DNA from: Sipunculus nudus
Lineage: Eukaryota > Annelida > Sipuncula > Golfingiida > Sipunculidae
Assembly: GCA_026874595.1 (NCBI GenBank)
Contig: CM049309.1
Coordinates: 50,812,079-50,876,078, forward strand
DNA length: 64,000 nt
Direction of reading: 5' to 3'
Under the pieces are notes generated by a model that searched no databases, was not told where the DNA came from, and saw only the letters and a list, made by a program, of their open reading frames with translations. Both the position numbers and the translations under genes were made by a program. This document shows, piece after piece, positions 50,836-61,578 of this stretch (position 1 is the first letter of the stretch; every line of letters begins with the position of its first letter).

Positions 50836-50914
50836 TTTTTTAAAGAGAGAATTTGTCATATGAGCGCGCTTCAGAGGTTTTTAAAGAAAGAATGTGTCAA
50901 TTGAGCGCGCTTCT
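50836..50914 (+). repeat. Two-unit tandem duplication of about 41 bp
   Basis: GGTTTTTTAAAGAGAGAAT-TGTCATATGAGCGCGCTTC is followed by GGTTTTTAAAGAAAGAATGTGTCAATTGAGCGCGCTTC. The GAGCGCGCTTC ends are identical. Confidence 0.85.
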
Positions 50915-52619
50915 CCATTAACTTGACCTTTTCCTGTGACCCATATTCTCTAGTCATATGCTTTTGAATATAAAAGAAGTTGTTGAAGTGAACATTCTAC
51001 TTAGGTATTCTAACTAACTGGCAGTGTTCTTTCCAATCAAGCGTCAGTTCTCCAATAGAACATACTTTTACTAAGTATATGCGATACTTATCATAAAAAC
51101 CTCCACCAAAATGGATATGTTATCATGGGTGTCTTTCTTTTTGTTAACTAATTGGTTTATCTGTTTAACGAAACTTGTAGAGGAGGTATGCGCTCTGCTG
51201 AATGCAGTTCTTGTAACAACTACAGTATTATATCAAACCGTATGCAAACCTGTTTCATAATAACATGTAAAGTATACTTATTTCCACAAATATGGCATTT
51301 GAAAACGTCTGTGAGATATATCAGCAAACTTCTTGTGCAGTCACTTGAAAGTGCCCTCAATATCGCCCAGATGCACTTTGAAACAAGGAATGATAATTAG
51401 TGCTGAGGGACTTTTTATTATTAATTCCATGCAGTTTCTTCAATGTTCCGGGAGAAATAGCTTACTTCCGGATTCTTCCGCCAGAAATTATGAAAGATAA
51501 TTACACGGGAAGAAATGTTCATTTTATGGCTTATTTATTTCAGACTATGAATAATCTTTTCTCGTTTATCAAAAAACCTATTCTAACATTTTCATGTAGG
51601 CGTTCTAAAGGTATATGAAGCTGTCAGCTGAATATACAGATCCGTTCTGATCCAGTGGACACTGTTTAATGAATAATGTATTTATTCACCTTAACAAGCA
51701 TGGTCATTTGCAAGTTGTCCAATGATTCTAAACAAGTAAGAGAGCCATAAAAAAAGCTGGAAAGAGCAGGACGGAATTTGATGTCGTTTACTCGATGTGG
51801 ATAACAGGGCTGGTGAGCGATCTTTTAAGAAGGAAAGGGGGCATGTTGGAATATTAATCTGACAATCTTCTAGTCCTAAATGCAAATGAAATCGGTAAAA
51901 ACATAACCGGATACACTTACTGAGAAAGTATTTTAAATGTATGTAAACTACCACATTGCCTCATGTTAAATATCATTAACACCGTTATCGACAACGCCAC
52001 CTTCCTCAAATGAACTAACAGAGACAAATGCGCCGAGAATGAGAACTTTCGCTTAGTTGGAATCGATAATAGGGCCAAATTCTAAATAGGTTTTTCTGCT
52101 TATCATGTGGCGTAAAAGGGAAACCAATTTAAAAGGAAACGTTTTATTTAAATTAGCTTCCATTTGTAACATTATTGTTTTCCTCCATTTAAATCAGAGA
52201 AATATTCAGTGTCTTCGAAATTGTTTGTGAAGAAAGTGAAAAGTGTTAACGTCGTTACAGCTCAGTCTTTCCCGAGCGTGTTTAGGAAGAAACTAAAGCC
52301 TGCTTTCAACTGTATCCTCCCTATTCAGGCTGCCTTTCCCCTCACTGTTCTAATCTTCCTCACAATTACCTATTACCCTGCTTTTCTACGCAAGGACATA
52401 ACCCGCAAGTCAATTTTCGAAATCCCCTCCGAGTCCAAGCCTGATTGCCCTTATTTGGACGCCCGAGGTCTCAGCATTTAACTTTCACTTCTTCATTCTT
52501 TGAACCGTGTGTTTTCTCTCAACTTATGTAGATTGCTGACTGTTTAGAATACGTCTTAACCTTTTCTTGTTTAACTTGCCTTGATACCTCCTTATTTAAA
52601 CATCCTAAATATAAATACC
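50915..52619. other. Non-coding, nothing recognised
   Basis: Open frame 52209-52481 (90 codons) has no recognisable motif. Confidence 0.5.
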
Positions 52620-52865
52620 CACCGGCTTCTGTGGTCTAGTAGCAGAGCAGCGGATTCAATGGCAGGAGATCGTGAGTTCGAATCTCAGCCGAGAGGGTCA
52701 GAAGTTTTACCATCGGCCCCGACCTGGGTTAGCGCTATGCAGGCTTAATGGGAAGGTCGAGCCCGACCGCCGTGTTTCACTCACAAGCGAGTGCGCCTTG
52801 GGGGTTACAATGGGGAGATAACACAGCCAGGGCCCGCAGTAGTCTCCGGGCCTGGTTGATATTAC
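52620..52865 (+). mobile_element. tRNA-derived SINE 1
   Basis: The head reads like a tRNA: GTGGTCTAGTAGCAGAGC (A box) and GAGTTCGAATCTC (B box, 52673-52685), spaced as in an internal Pol III promoter. A ~170-bp unrelated body (GACCTGGGTTAGCGCTATGC, GGGGAGATAACACAGCCAGG) follows, and then an AT-rich end. No CCA-adjacent acceptor stem pairing is evident, so it is a SINE, not a tRNA gene. Confidence 0.7.
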
Positions 52866-53522
52866 GATATAAAATGTCAGGAATCGTGTAATGTAGTCCT
52901 ATAGCGTTATGGAATTCCTCAAATGTATATAGTTAAGCTAGCATTACACAATGCAGACGTTTACCTCCAACAAAACATTTTATTTATATAATTGAAGTGT
53001 GACTTGAAAAACATACATAATAATTATAAATAAATTAATACTGTGAAACGGTTTGCGTCGCTGAATAATATAAATTTCCGACCAGGATTAACTAAAATTA
53101 CGCGACAGTTTTTGCCGTTCAGACAATGTGGTTTTCCCTATGAATGACACGTCTTTATTATAACATGGTAAACCTCACGAATGGCATAGTGGGACATCCG
53201 TCCCGAAAAGACCTGGTGTGTGTGTCACGGAACGATAACGAAAAACCACAACTCGAATCTATCTGCCCTGGCAAATATGGTCCGGGATCAGTGGTTAACA
53301 GCAGATTAAGCTTAATGTGCCAGGTTCATGACTGACAGGGGAATTCTGTTGTAGATAATGTGCAAATTATTGCATGGACAAGGTCACATAATGTATGTGT
53401 ATGCTGTAAATATGTGATAATATAACCAATGTAATGTAATTTAAGAATAAGCGATATCCCATCATGTAGTATTGTACTGTATTTATTTATACATATACAA
53501 TATACATAACTCTTTCTGCACC

Positions 53523-53524
<2 letters not shown>
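52866..53524. other. Non-coding, nothing recognised
   Basis: GCAGACGTTTACCTCCAACAAAACATTTT near 52952 resembles a phrase near 56132 and may be a fragment of another dispersed repeat. Confidence 0.4.

Positions 53525-53566
<42 letters not shown>
53525..53566. repeat. (TA)21 microsatellite
   Basis: Uninterrupted TA dinucleotides. Confidence 0.97.
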
Positions 53567-53569
<3 letters not shown>

Positions 53570-54589
53570 TTAACGGGGATAAAGCAATTATAATATTTAA
53601 TTTATTCATACGCATAACTTACCGTAAGGTGCATGTTTACATGATAAACGAAAATTTCCGAAGGTTAACGTCACTTTGTTTGCTCGTGATCGCACGTCTA
53701 GCTCAAGGTTTTATTTTGCGTATGATATGTTGAAAGATGAAAGACGAAGTGAAAGGTGACCGTCAGGCAGGGGAAGAGTTATATCTGTGCGGCGACTTTA
53801 CAGACCCGAATCAGGTATCAGGGGACATCCGTCATTCCCGCCAAATTAAGGCCAAAGGCCAAGCAGACGACCTATAGTCTGGTTCCCAGCTCTGTTTTGT
53901 CCCGCTCAGTTCGGCTTGTAAAATATACAGGAAGATTCTGTCAGTGGTTCTTTTCAATCATCTGTTTCACAACTTCTATCTGACCATAAAAAGCTGAATG
54001 TGTCAAATATAATCTTTGCCATTAACTAGGTTTACAATTTAAACATCTATCACGTTTCCAGAAATCCGCTTTGAGGAACCTGCTTGAATTGAACTTTGTA
54101 AATATTCCACAACCTTAAGTGACAAGTCATTGCTTATTAAAGTTGACATTCGCATGTTCAAAAGCTCACCATTAACGCCTTTCTCCTGGCCAGCTGTCAC
54201 TGGATATACATACTGGAGGAATATGTATTTTATAAATCTTAAAGTGCGACACTTTGTGTATCTGGTTATATATATTTAAGTTCTTATACATCTGACTTAT
54301 GCATGGAGGAGCCGGGGTTTAGATCAAAGCCCCTGAAATCTTAAGAATAATAGATATAGGGCACCTCCGTTTGAACAGTCAGCGTTCTTGGTAAATAATA
54401 CATTATCTTGGCCTTCTAAATGACATTCCGTCGCTTATTACTGCTGCAATTTCCATGTTAAATGACAGGCCTTTTCCGATTCCCGACTGGCAAGCTGCTA
54501 CCGAAAACCTCTAAATCCTTTTTAAACAACAATATCGGATGTTATAAAATAATATGATTATTAGACACTTTATAATTACAGTATTATTG
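53567..54589. other. Non-coding, nothing recognised
   Basis: No supported feature. Confidence 0.5.
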
Positions 54590-54715
54590 TGGACCGAACC
54601 GGGCCATCCCCTGTTGGTCCGGTACACCTTCACATCGGTTAGGTCCTGGTCCAGTCGAGCTTGTGGCAGGCCGCTACTGGGGAAGGACCGGACCAAGTGG
54701 GCCGGTCAAATTATT
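54590..54715. repeat. CCGGACC-rich patch with a perfect inverted repeat
   Basis: TTGGTCCGGT (54614-54623) pairs perfectly with ACCGGACCAA (54687-54696) across 63 bp; further GGACC/GGTCC words crowd the segment. GC-rich island in AT-rich DNA; a stem-loop or transposon fragment. Confidence 0.5.
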
Positions 54716-55079
54716 TAATAAATATAAAAAAAGCAATCATTCAAATTTATAAAAAAAACTTATACAGGATAAAAATAAATTCTTCAAGCTGACACCCCCC
54801 TACCCCCCACCAACAATAATAAATACACCAGCTGACCATATCAAACCATTTATCAGACGTGAATTTCTATGTCTAATCAAGCGTTAAACACATCATCATG
54901 CTCGAAAGTAAATTTTTGTCGTTGCTTCTAGTACATTTATTGTGGTTAAGGAGTATTTCCTTTGAAGCTACCGACAAACAAAATCACATTATTTAAAACA
55001 ATTGTAGCAGTATGAAACTTATTACATAAAAGAAATTCAGCAAAAGCACAAAGCAATAATTTTAGAAGGGGAGGTTCAC

Positions 55080-55216
55080 AATTACAGGTCCATGCGATCC
55101 ACACCTCTAACAATATCAGATCCTATACAAATATAATATATATTCAGATAACATACAATTACATGACAATTTTAATATCGGATACTATGCAATTACAATG
55201 TTTAAACAAACGGCAA
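55080..55216 (+). repeat. Short tandem repeat, left half (ATATCGGATACTATACAATTACA-type)
   Basis: Imperfect units of ATATCAGATCCTATACAAAT and ATATCGGATACTATGCAATT type precede the SINE; matching units resume after it at 55527-55590. Best unit length is about 29 bp. Confidence 0.65.
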
Positions 55217-55520
55217 GTGGGGGCGTTGGTTTAATGGTTAAAGTGCCGGGCATAGGGATCGAGTTCGAATCCCGGTCAGACCTGCACCGTGCCAAACCCC
55301 TGGGCAAAGTTCCAACCGCAAGTATGAAACTCTCCAACAAGCAACAGAAATGTGTACCACTACCAGCAAAGACTTTGAAGATAGAACTTGTGATGGACTA
55401 GCGTCCCATCCAGGAGGAGTTCAACTCCTAAGTCGCTTCACGCTACAGAAACCTGGATAAGTTCCGGCCTGATGAGCCAGTATGGGCTCGGGTGTAAAGG
55501 CCCAACAGACTTTTATCTTA
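55217..55520 (+). mobile_element. tRNA-derived SINE 2 with conserved 3' domain, inserted in a tandem repeat
   Basis: Head: GGTTTAATGGTTAAAGTG (A box) and GAGTTCGAATCCC (B box, 55261-55273). Body: GGACTAGCGTCCCATCCAGG, AGTCGCTTCACGCTACAGAA, GATAAGTTCCGGCCTGATGA, a 3' domain that I recall from mollusc SINEs, followed by GGGCTCG-GTGTAAAGG and a T-rich tail. It lies between two halves of the same short tandem repeat. Confidence 0.78.
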
Positions 55521-55592
55521 CACTATCAATATCTGATACTATAAAATTACATTATCAATATCGGATACTATACATTAACATTGTGTTAATAA
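55521..55592 (+). repeat. Short tandem repeat, right half
   Basis: TATCAATATCTGATACTAT and TATCAATATCGGATACTAT, 29 bp apart, continue the array interrupted by SINE 2. Confidence 0.7.
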
Positions 55593-56918
55593 ACGGCCAT
55601 GAAAGGACCATGCAGGCATGGTCTCAGGCGTTAGTATTTTCCTTCAAATCACTCTAACCACATGATACAAACACCACCTGACATTTTGAAAGACTCGCAC
55701 AATGATTTTGAATAATACTGTGACTGTTAAATGGACAGTCACTCCTGAAACAATCAGCTGAATTCTACACCTATGTTCACACTAAATACCATCAGACAGC
55801 TGCCGGAAACCGACAAAATGAAAATTTTATTTAATGGATTATATGCGTAATATCAGCACAATTAAGCGTTAATGTGACTGGTGATAGAAAGCATGTGATG
55901 CGCAAGTAATCTATCAGAAAGCAAATTGTTCCTTATTTGGCCAAGCTAATTAGACAAACAGATGGAGCGGTCAGCTTGAAGGTCATGTAATATTATCTCT
56001 TGTTATCATTAAGCAGATTCTCATGTAATATTGAAACGGAAATGTTATCGATTCTTTTACAAGGTAACTAAAAGCTATTTTAACTGATGCGGCACGGAGC
56101 CATGGCATCAGAATGGTAATCAGCAGACTGCATACCTCCGACAAAACATTTTCTACTGGATGAGTCCCTTTTAGTTTATCCGGACCTAGAGCAAATCTTA
56201 ACGGGGAATTCCTTTCTAATTTTCCGCTCCTCCACAGATTTTCGGGAACAATAGACCTTTTTTCCACGAACATGCGCACTGCGTGTAATGTTCGTCTGTT
56301 GAAATTTTTTAAATCTAAAAACACCCACAGGAAGCGCTAGTTTATATATAAACTAGTTTCTTTCTTATAGAATATATTTTTGGCCAAATGTAGCCTTTCT
56401 TTAAAAATACACCAGCCCCAAACACTAAGTGTAAGTGTTCGCCGACAGGTGTCGCAGGTTTAGTGGAGCATTTTATGTTGTTGAAGAGATTTGCGTAACG
56501 TTCAAGACTATTGAGTCAAATTATAACATGTTTGAATTTTGCCCCTTTGCATTCTACATGAATTCGAACTAGGATTTACTAGGGCAATTTTGGGCGATAA
56601 TTCATTTTCTCTCCTTTATTAGATCAGGATTCGCAGGACCTTTTTCCCCTGACCAAAAACATTATTATGTCCCTGCACAGAATATTCCACTAACGAGACA
56701 TTTTAATGGATAGACATAACATAATTTGATTAAATGTCTGATATAGCCTTCAGAGGAAAATGATCACCGAAATCTGAAACATAAAAAGGCAACGAGACAA
56801 GATTATTTAACTGAAGAAACATTAAATGACATGTCTTTATACAAAAATAACGAAAGTGAACTGTAAACCTAAAAAGTTAGAAACGATATAGTAGTTTAGA
56901 GACATAAAAAATATTGTC
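55593..56918. other. Non-coding, nothing recognised
   Basis: Minus-strand open frame 55983-56324 (113 codons) contains no known motif and is not supported. Confidence 0.45.
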
Positions 56919-57252
56919 TTAAGGCCAACAAAAATTAAAGGTATGGTTCTCAGGCACCGCCCGCATCAATTTTAAACCCCCGCATCAAAACTTTTTATTT
57001 TGATTTTCAATAAAAACTTTCCAATTTTGAGCAGATGCTGCTCTTTCAAGAAGATAAAACCATACAATTTCCTTTGTTTCGTAGTGCTTTTACCTATTTA
57101 AGCAAAATAAAACTGTTATTTTCATGCTTTTCCCTTATCATTTGACATTTTTATCGAAACATACCAAAAAAATTAAAATAAAAAAAGCGCCCGCCCGCAT
57201 TGATTTCTGAAAAAAGGGCCTGAGAACCATACCTTTTTTTATTTTGGCCTAA
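56919..57252 (+). mobile_element. Inverted-repeat (MITE-like) element TTAGGCC, copy 2
   Basis: The most complete copy (334 bp). The left end TTAAGGCCA, then GGTATGGTTCTCAGGCACC, mirrors the right end GGCCTGAGAACCATACC...TTTTGGCCTAA. The inner GC-rich strips are CCGCCCGC-type on both sides. Non-coding and non-autonomous; no transposase in the window could be assigned to it. Confidence 0.88.
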
Positions 57253-57834
57253 GGGGGAAACAAGACCCTGGTGTGAACTCCAGCAAAAAGAGGTGTGCAC
57301 TGAGAAGGGAGAGATTTTTTTTATTAATTTGGCAGGTTAAAGGCAAGTAAGCTTCATAAAAAGTCACAGAGTAATACTTAAAGTGCTGAAGAAAGAGATT
57401 TGTCGTTTTCATATGTGAATTATTTGTATGGTTAATTAGCAAATTAAAATTGGGATAGGATGAAAAAAAATTAACTTGGTCATTGTGTTATTGAGTTGAC
57501 GGGTTTTCAATAGGTGCTTTCATTACCATTGACCACAAGTGGTCAGCAAGTGCACATCAGGGTGGGCTTTGTTATGGTGGCTCAAGGCTCTGTGTTAAAA
57601 CATGGTGGCTTGAATGTTCATGGTCAGTTTGGGTCAGTTACATTTTGCACATGATGTTGTTTATAGTGTCAACATGAATTTTGTAAAATATGCCAAAGGA
57701 AGAGTTTAAAAGGTTAAGGTATGAACTTTCCAGCTCCTCTTCAGAGTTTTTTTTTTTGGTGGAGAAAACCGCCTCAAATTTATTAATGCTGACCTAACTA
57801 CGTATATGTACATCTGCAGACCTCCATCAAAGTC
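57253..57834. other. Unassigned sequence 5' of the LINE remnant
   Basis: Could be a degraded 5' part of the LINE, but no endonuclease or ORF1 motif could be read. Confidence 0.35.
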
Positions 57835-59915
57835 ATCTGTTGTGTAAAAAAATCCAAACGTTTGCCATAGCTGACAGTGTACTAGAGGACAGTATTGTTA
57901 CTCTCACAGAGGAACGTATGTTAGAAGTGTTAGATGGCTTGAAAAAGAAAGACAAGAAAATCCATTGTGACAGAAATAGAGGAAACTATAATGGAAAAAT
58001 GTGTAAAGAAAAAGAAGTAAAAGAAATGGAATGTGTCATCAGTAGAAATTCTAGTCATGAAAACTTAGACAAAATATGAAAAGATCAAAAATGAATTAAA
58101 GGAATGCAACACTACAATAAAATAACTAAAGGAATTATATTAATTATAATGGCACGGACAAGATCAAAGAAATAATAAATTCCTTGTCAACTAGGAAAAG
58201 AGAAATAAAAATAAAAATAAAAAATAAAATATTATGAAAGAAATTTATAATTTCTACTCAACAAAATTTGAGAGACAAATAATTAAAAGCTATAATGATT
58301 GTGAACATTTTTAGATAGTTGCTCTTACTTACCAGAATTAAGTGCAGATGAAGCAGAGTTGTGTGAAGGTATAATTACTTTAACTGATGTACACAACGCA
58401 TTCAAATCTATGGCCAATAACAAGACTCCTGGAAATGTCGGGCTTTGCAAAGAATTTTATTAATGTTTATTCAGTGAATTAGGAAGTTATTTGAGTACAT
58501 GTCATAATGAATGTTATAATTTTGGTGAACTGACTAAAAGTCAAAAAGGGTCTGTAATCACTCTTACAGAGAAACCTGAAAAGGATGAAAGATTCATAAA
58601 TTCATGGAGACCCATCAGTTTAATAAATGTTGACTATAAAGTCCTTAATAAAATACTTGTAGCACGTTTAAGTAAAGTTCTGAATAAATGGTTGATATGG
58701 ATCAAAATGCATTTGTTCCAGGATGTAACATAGGAGACTCAGTACGCCTTATACCAGGTATGATTGAGTATTGTTGAATAGAAAACAAAACTGGAATATT
58801 GTTTGTAGCTGACTTCACAGCAGCTTTTGATTCCGTAGATCATGTGTTTATCTTATCGGTATTGAAACGGTATGGATTTGGACCAATGTTTATCAATTTA
58901 ATTTATGCAGGTTCACAAAGTTGTGTTTTAAATAAAGGATATTCAACCAGATATTTTCTTTGGTAAGGGGTACTAAGCAAGGTGAACCAATTGCCCCATA
59001 TTTGTTCATTTTTGTGATAGAAATATTAATACATATGACAACTTTGCTAATTATACTTCATTAAAAGTGAATTACGAAAAATCAGATGCAGCGTGGTTGG
59101 GCAAATGGAAGAAAAAGGATGAAACACCGATCTCATGTAAATGGGTTAATTAAACAAAATCTGCTGTTAAAATTCTTAGAACATGGTACACCCACAATGA
59201 GGAACTTCAATATAAATAAAACTTACTGACAGTGGACGAGAAACTTGGGTAACTGTTCAACATTTGGTCAACTAGAACCTTACAATATTTGGACATATAG
59301 AAATTTGTAGAACTCTAGCGTACCAAAGACTTTGTATATCTGTTATATTGAACACCGCCAAAATAATCATTTATATATCACATTACTCATGAGTTTCTAT
59401 GGAAGGGTAAGCGACCTAAAGTCAAATATGATACAGTCATTGGATCCTATGACCGGAGAGGTTGTGGTGTGGGTCCAAGATTAAAATCTCAGTATATTAT
59501 GTGGATAAAAAGGCTAATCATAGGTTCAGAAAGATCATGGAAAACAATCCTTACAAGTATTGTAAGACATCATTTGGAGATATATATGCAATTTAACTAA
59601 ATTTTCATATAAAGAGAATTCCATGTCAAATGTTGCCATTTTATAGGGAATGGCTCAAGGAGTGGCCATATTTTGTTAAAAAAATACCATGAATCGACCC
59701 AGAAAGTAATCTTACAACCTCTGTGGAATCATTGTTATCGGAAGTCCAATAAAAAGTCTTTTATTTTGTAAAATATTTTAATAGTTTAAACATAAGAATG
59801 GTGAAAGACCTTTTAGCAAATAAAGGTAAATCGTGTACCTGGCACGAACTGAGGGTAAGGTATCCACCATTATCATTTAGCAAGTATTTGTCATTGTCAA
59901 ACGCGGACATCCCTG
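57835..59915 (+). pseudogene. Decayed Tx1/L1-like LINE ORF2: linker, reverse transcriptase and C-terminal region, part 1
   Basis: Fragments in order, in shifting frames with stops: EKRNKN and IMKEIYNFYST in the endonuclease-RT linker (about 58185-58270); TPGNVGLCKEFY (about 58424); SWRPISLINVDYKVLNKIL (about 58602); VADFTAAFDSV, the RT box with its first catalytic Asp (about 58806); GTKQGEPIAPYLF (about 58970); SLKVNYEKSDAAWLG (about 59061); KILRTWYTHNEEL (about 59170); FLWKGKRPKVKYDTVIGSY (about 59395); WIKRL; LQPLWNHCYRKSNKKSFYF (about 59717); and KDLLANKGK (about 59800). The order and wording match ORF2 of the L1/Tx1 group. The stretch expected to carry the YADD box is missing between PYLF and SLKVNYEKS, and no endonuclease is seen upstream. 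Non-functional, 5'-truncated relic; the open frames at 57840 and 58491 belong to it. Confidence 0.8.
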
Positions 59916-60660
59916 TTCCATGCTCGAACAGGATGACCTTGACACATTTGTCAAGGTCACAATGACAATAAATGTTAACGCCATTACTCGGAAAAGAGGT
60001 TAAAGTACAGTCACCCAACTTGCAGTATTGATGCATTTGATCAAGGTCTAGGTCAAGTTCATATAAGAATGACTTTGACACATTTTTCAGTGTCACACTG
60101 GCGATAATGCTAAAATGGTGTTAACCCAATACCTCGAAAAGAATTTGAGAATTTGAAATCGCCAAACTTTTGATTCACCTTATAAAGGCCTAGGTCAAGC
60201 TCGAACATGAATAATCTTCACGCATTTTTCAAGGTCACAGCAGCGATAATGCTGAAAAGATGTTAACGCAATAACCCGAAAAGAATATATGGTACAGTCA
60301 CCAAACTGGCAGCATTGATGCATCTTATCAAGTTCGAATTTAGATTACCTTGATATAATTTTCAAGGTTACACTGGCGATAATAATAAAATGATGTTAAC
60401 GCAATGCCTCAAAGGAAAATTGAGGCGCAATCGCCAAACTTGTAGCTTTGATTCACCTTATAAAGGACTAGGTCAAGTTTGAATTTGGATGACCTTGACA
60501 CACTTTTCATGGTCACATTGGCGGTAATGCTAAAAGGAATTTAACGCAATAACTTTCACCCACTGTCACCAAATCTGCAGCATTGGCGCACCTCATCAAG
60601 TTCGTGTTCGAATATGGATGACCTTCATACAGTTTTCAAGTTCATAGAGGTGACCTTCGT
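59916..60660 (+). repeat. Tandem repeat, unit about 137 bp, about 5.5 units, inside the LINE remnant
   Basis: The anchor phrase GATGACCTTGACACATTTTTCAAGGTCACA recurs, in drifted form, at about 59932, 60068, 60209, 60342, 60487 and 60616 (spacing 129-145). Each unit also has GCGATAATGCTAAAA, TTAACGCAATA, GTCACCAAACT-GCAGCATTGATGCA and AGGTCAAGTTCGAAT. The anchor is an inverted repeat TGACCTTGA/TCAAGGTCA. LINE-like protein sequence resumes on the right side, so the array lies within the LINE. Confidence 0.85.
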
Positions 60661-60839
60661 GGCTGACATTGACCCATCTCATATATCATATATGTATTCA
60701 CGACTTTTTTTCCACTTATTTCAACAACAGGCGGAGGACATTCTAGATCTGTTCCACAGATCAACTTTTCTCTTACTGAGATCTGTTATAGGTTCAATAT
60801 ATCAAGACTGGATTAGTTTGTGTATATAGGAGAGTTTGT

Positions 60840-61335
60840 AGAACCCAGAGGGTAATGTGTTGTCACAGATACTGGAATTATTGATTTGGAAGAGATTAGA
60901 TCTAAAAAGGTTTATGATTCACTAATTAAAAAGAAGAGCTCTTAGTCGACAGCATTTAAGAAATGGGCTGAAAGAGGGGAAATAAGTAGTGAACAATTTA
61001 CACAATATTATGTTGCAGCCCATCAAATTTCACTTGATGTGTATAACAGGGAATTCCAGTAAAAGATTTAACATAACTATTTACCTGTCAACTTTCTGTT
61101 TTACAAATGGAATAATTCTGACAGTCCACGGTGTTCATATTGTTTTCTTGGGGATGAAACAGGGATTCATTTGTTCTGTGTACGTTTTGTGTACAAAACT
61201 GTATACTTTTGAATTCAGACATGGCTTAAACGGCGAATATATATTTGCCTTCACTTAATATCACAACTATATTGTTCGGGGTGTTACCTGTTTAAGGAAA
61301 TGCTCTTGCTAAATCAGCTTATCATGACCTACAAA
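60840..61335 (+). pseudogene. Tx1/L1-like LINE ORF2 C-terminus, part 2 (after the tandem array)
   Basis: Reading on from the array: KKVYDSLIKKK (about 60910), STAFKKWAERGE (about 60951), then DSPRCSYCFLGDETGIHLFC (about 61120), a CxxC...HxxxxC motif like the zinc-knuckle at the C-terminus of L1/Tx1 ORF2 proteins. Frameshifts and stops are present. It therefore completes the element whose RT lies at 58.4-59.2 kb. Confidence 0.72.
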
Positions 61336-61341
61336 TGGTTA

Positions 61342-61578
61342 TCAGGCCAAAAAAGTATGGTTCTCAGGCCCCGCCCGCGTCTATTTTAACCCCCCCCCCC
61401 TATCAAACATTATTATATTGATTCTCATCTTTCAAGAAGAGAAAATAATACAATTTTGATCAGATTTCCTTTGCTGTTTATAGCTTTTACCTGTTTTGCA
61501 AAGAAATTGTTATTACCATGTTTTTCCCTGAAGGGAAAGAAAAATGCATTGAATGGACGATTTTTTAACATTTTTATA
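61342..61578 (+). mobile_element. Inverted-repeat (MITE-like) element TTAGGCC, copy 3, right end missing
   Basis: Left end TCAGGCCAAAA-GTATGGTTCTCAGGCCCC and the core to about ACATTTTTAT are present; a ~40-bp insertion interrupts the core and the right terminal repeat is absent. It abuts the 3' end of the Tx1/L1-like LINE remnant. Confidence 0.8.

Noticed and set aside
52620-52700. Possible tRNA gene
   Set aside because: A and B boxes are present but acceptor-stem pairing is not, and an unrelated body follows, as in a SINE.
55217-55290. Possible tRNA gene
   Set aside because: The tRNA-like head is fused to a conserved SINE body and tail.
55080-55592. CRISPR-like spaced repeats
   Set aside because: Units are imperfect and contiguous rather than separated by unique spacers, and the genome is eukaryotic.
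59761-60096. 111-codon minus-strand frame
   Set aside because: Lies antisense over the LINE C-terminus and the tandem array.
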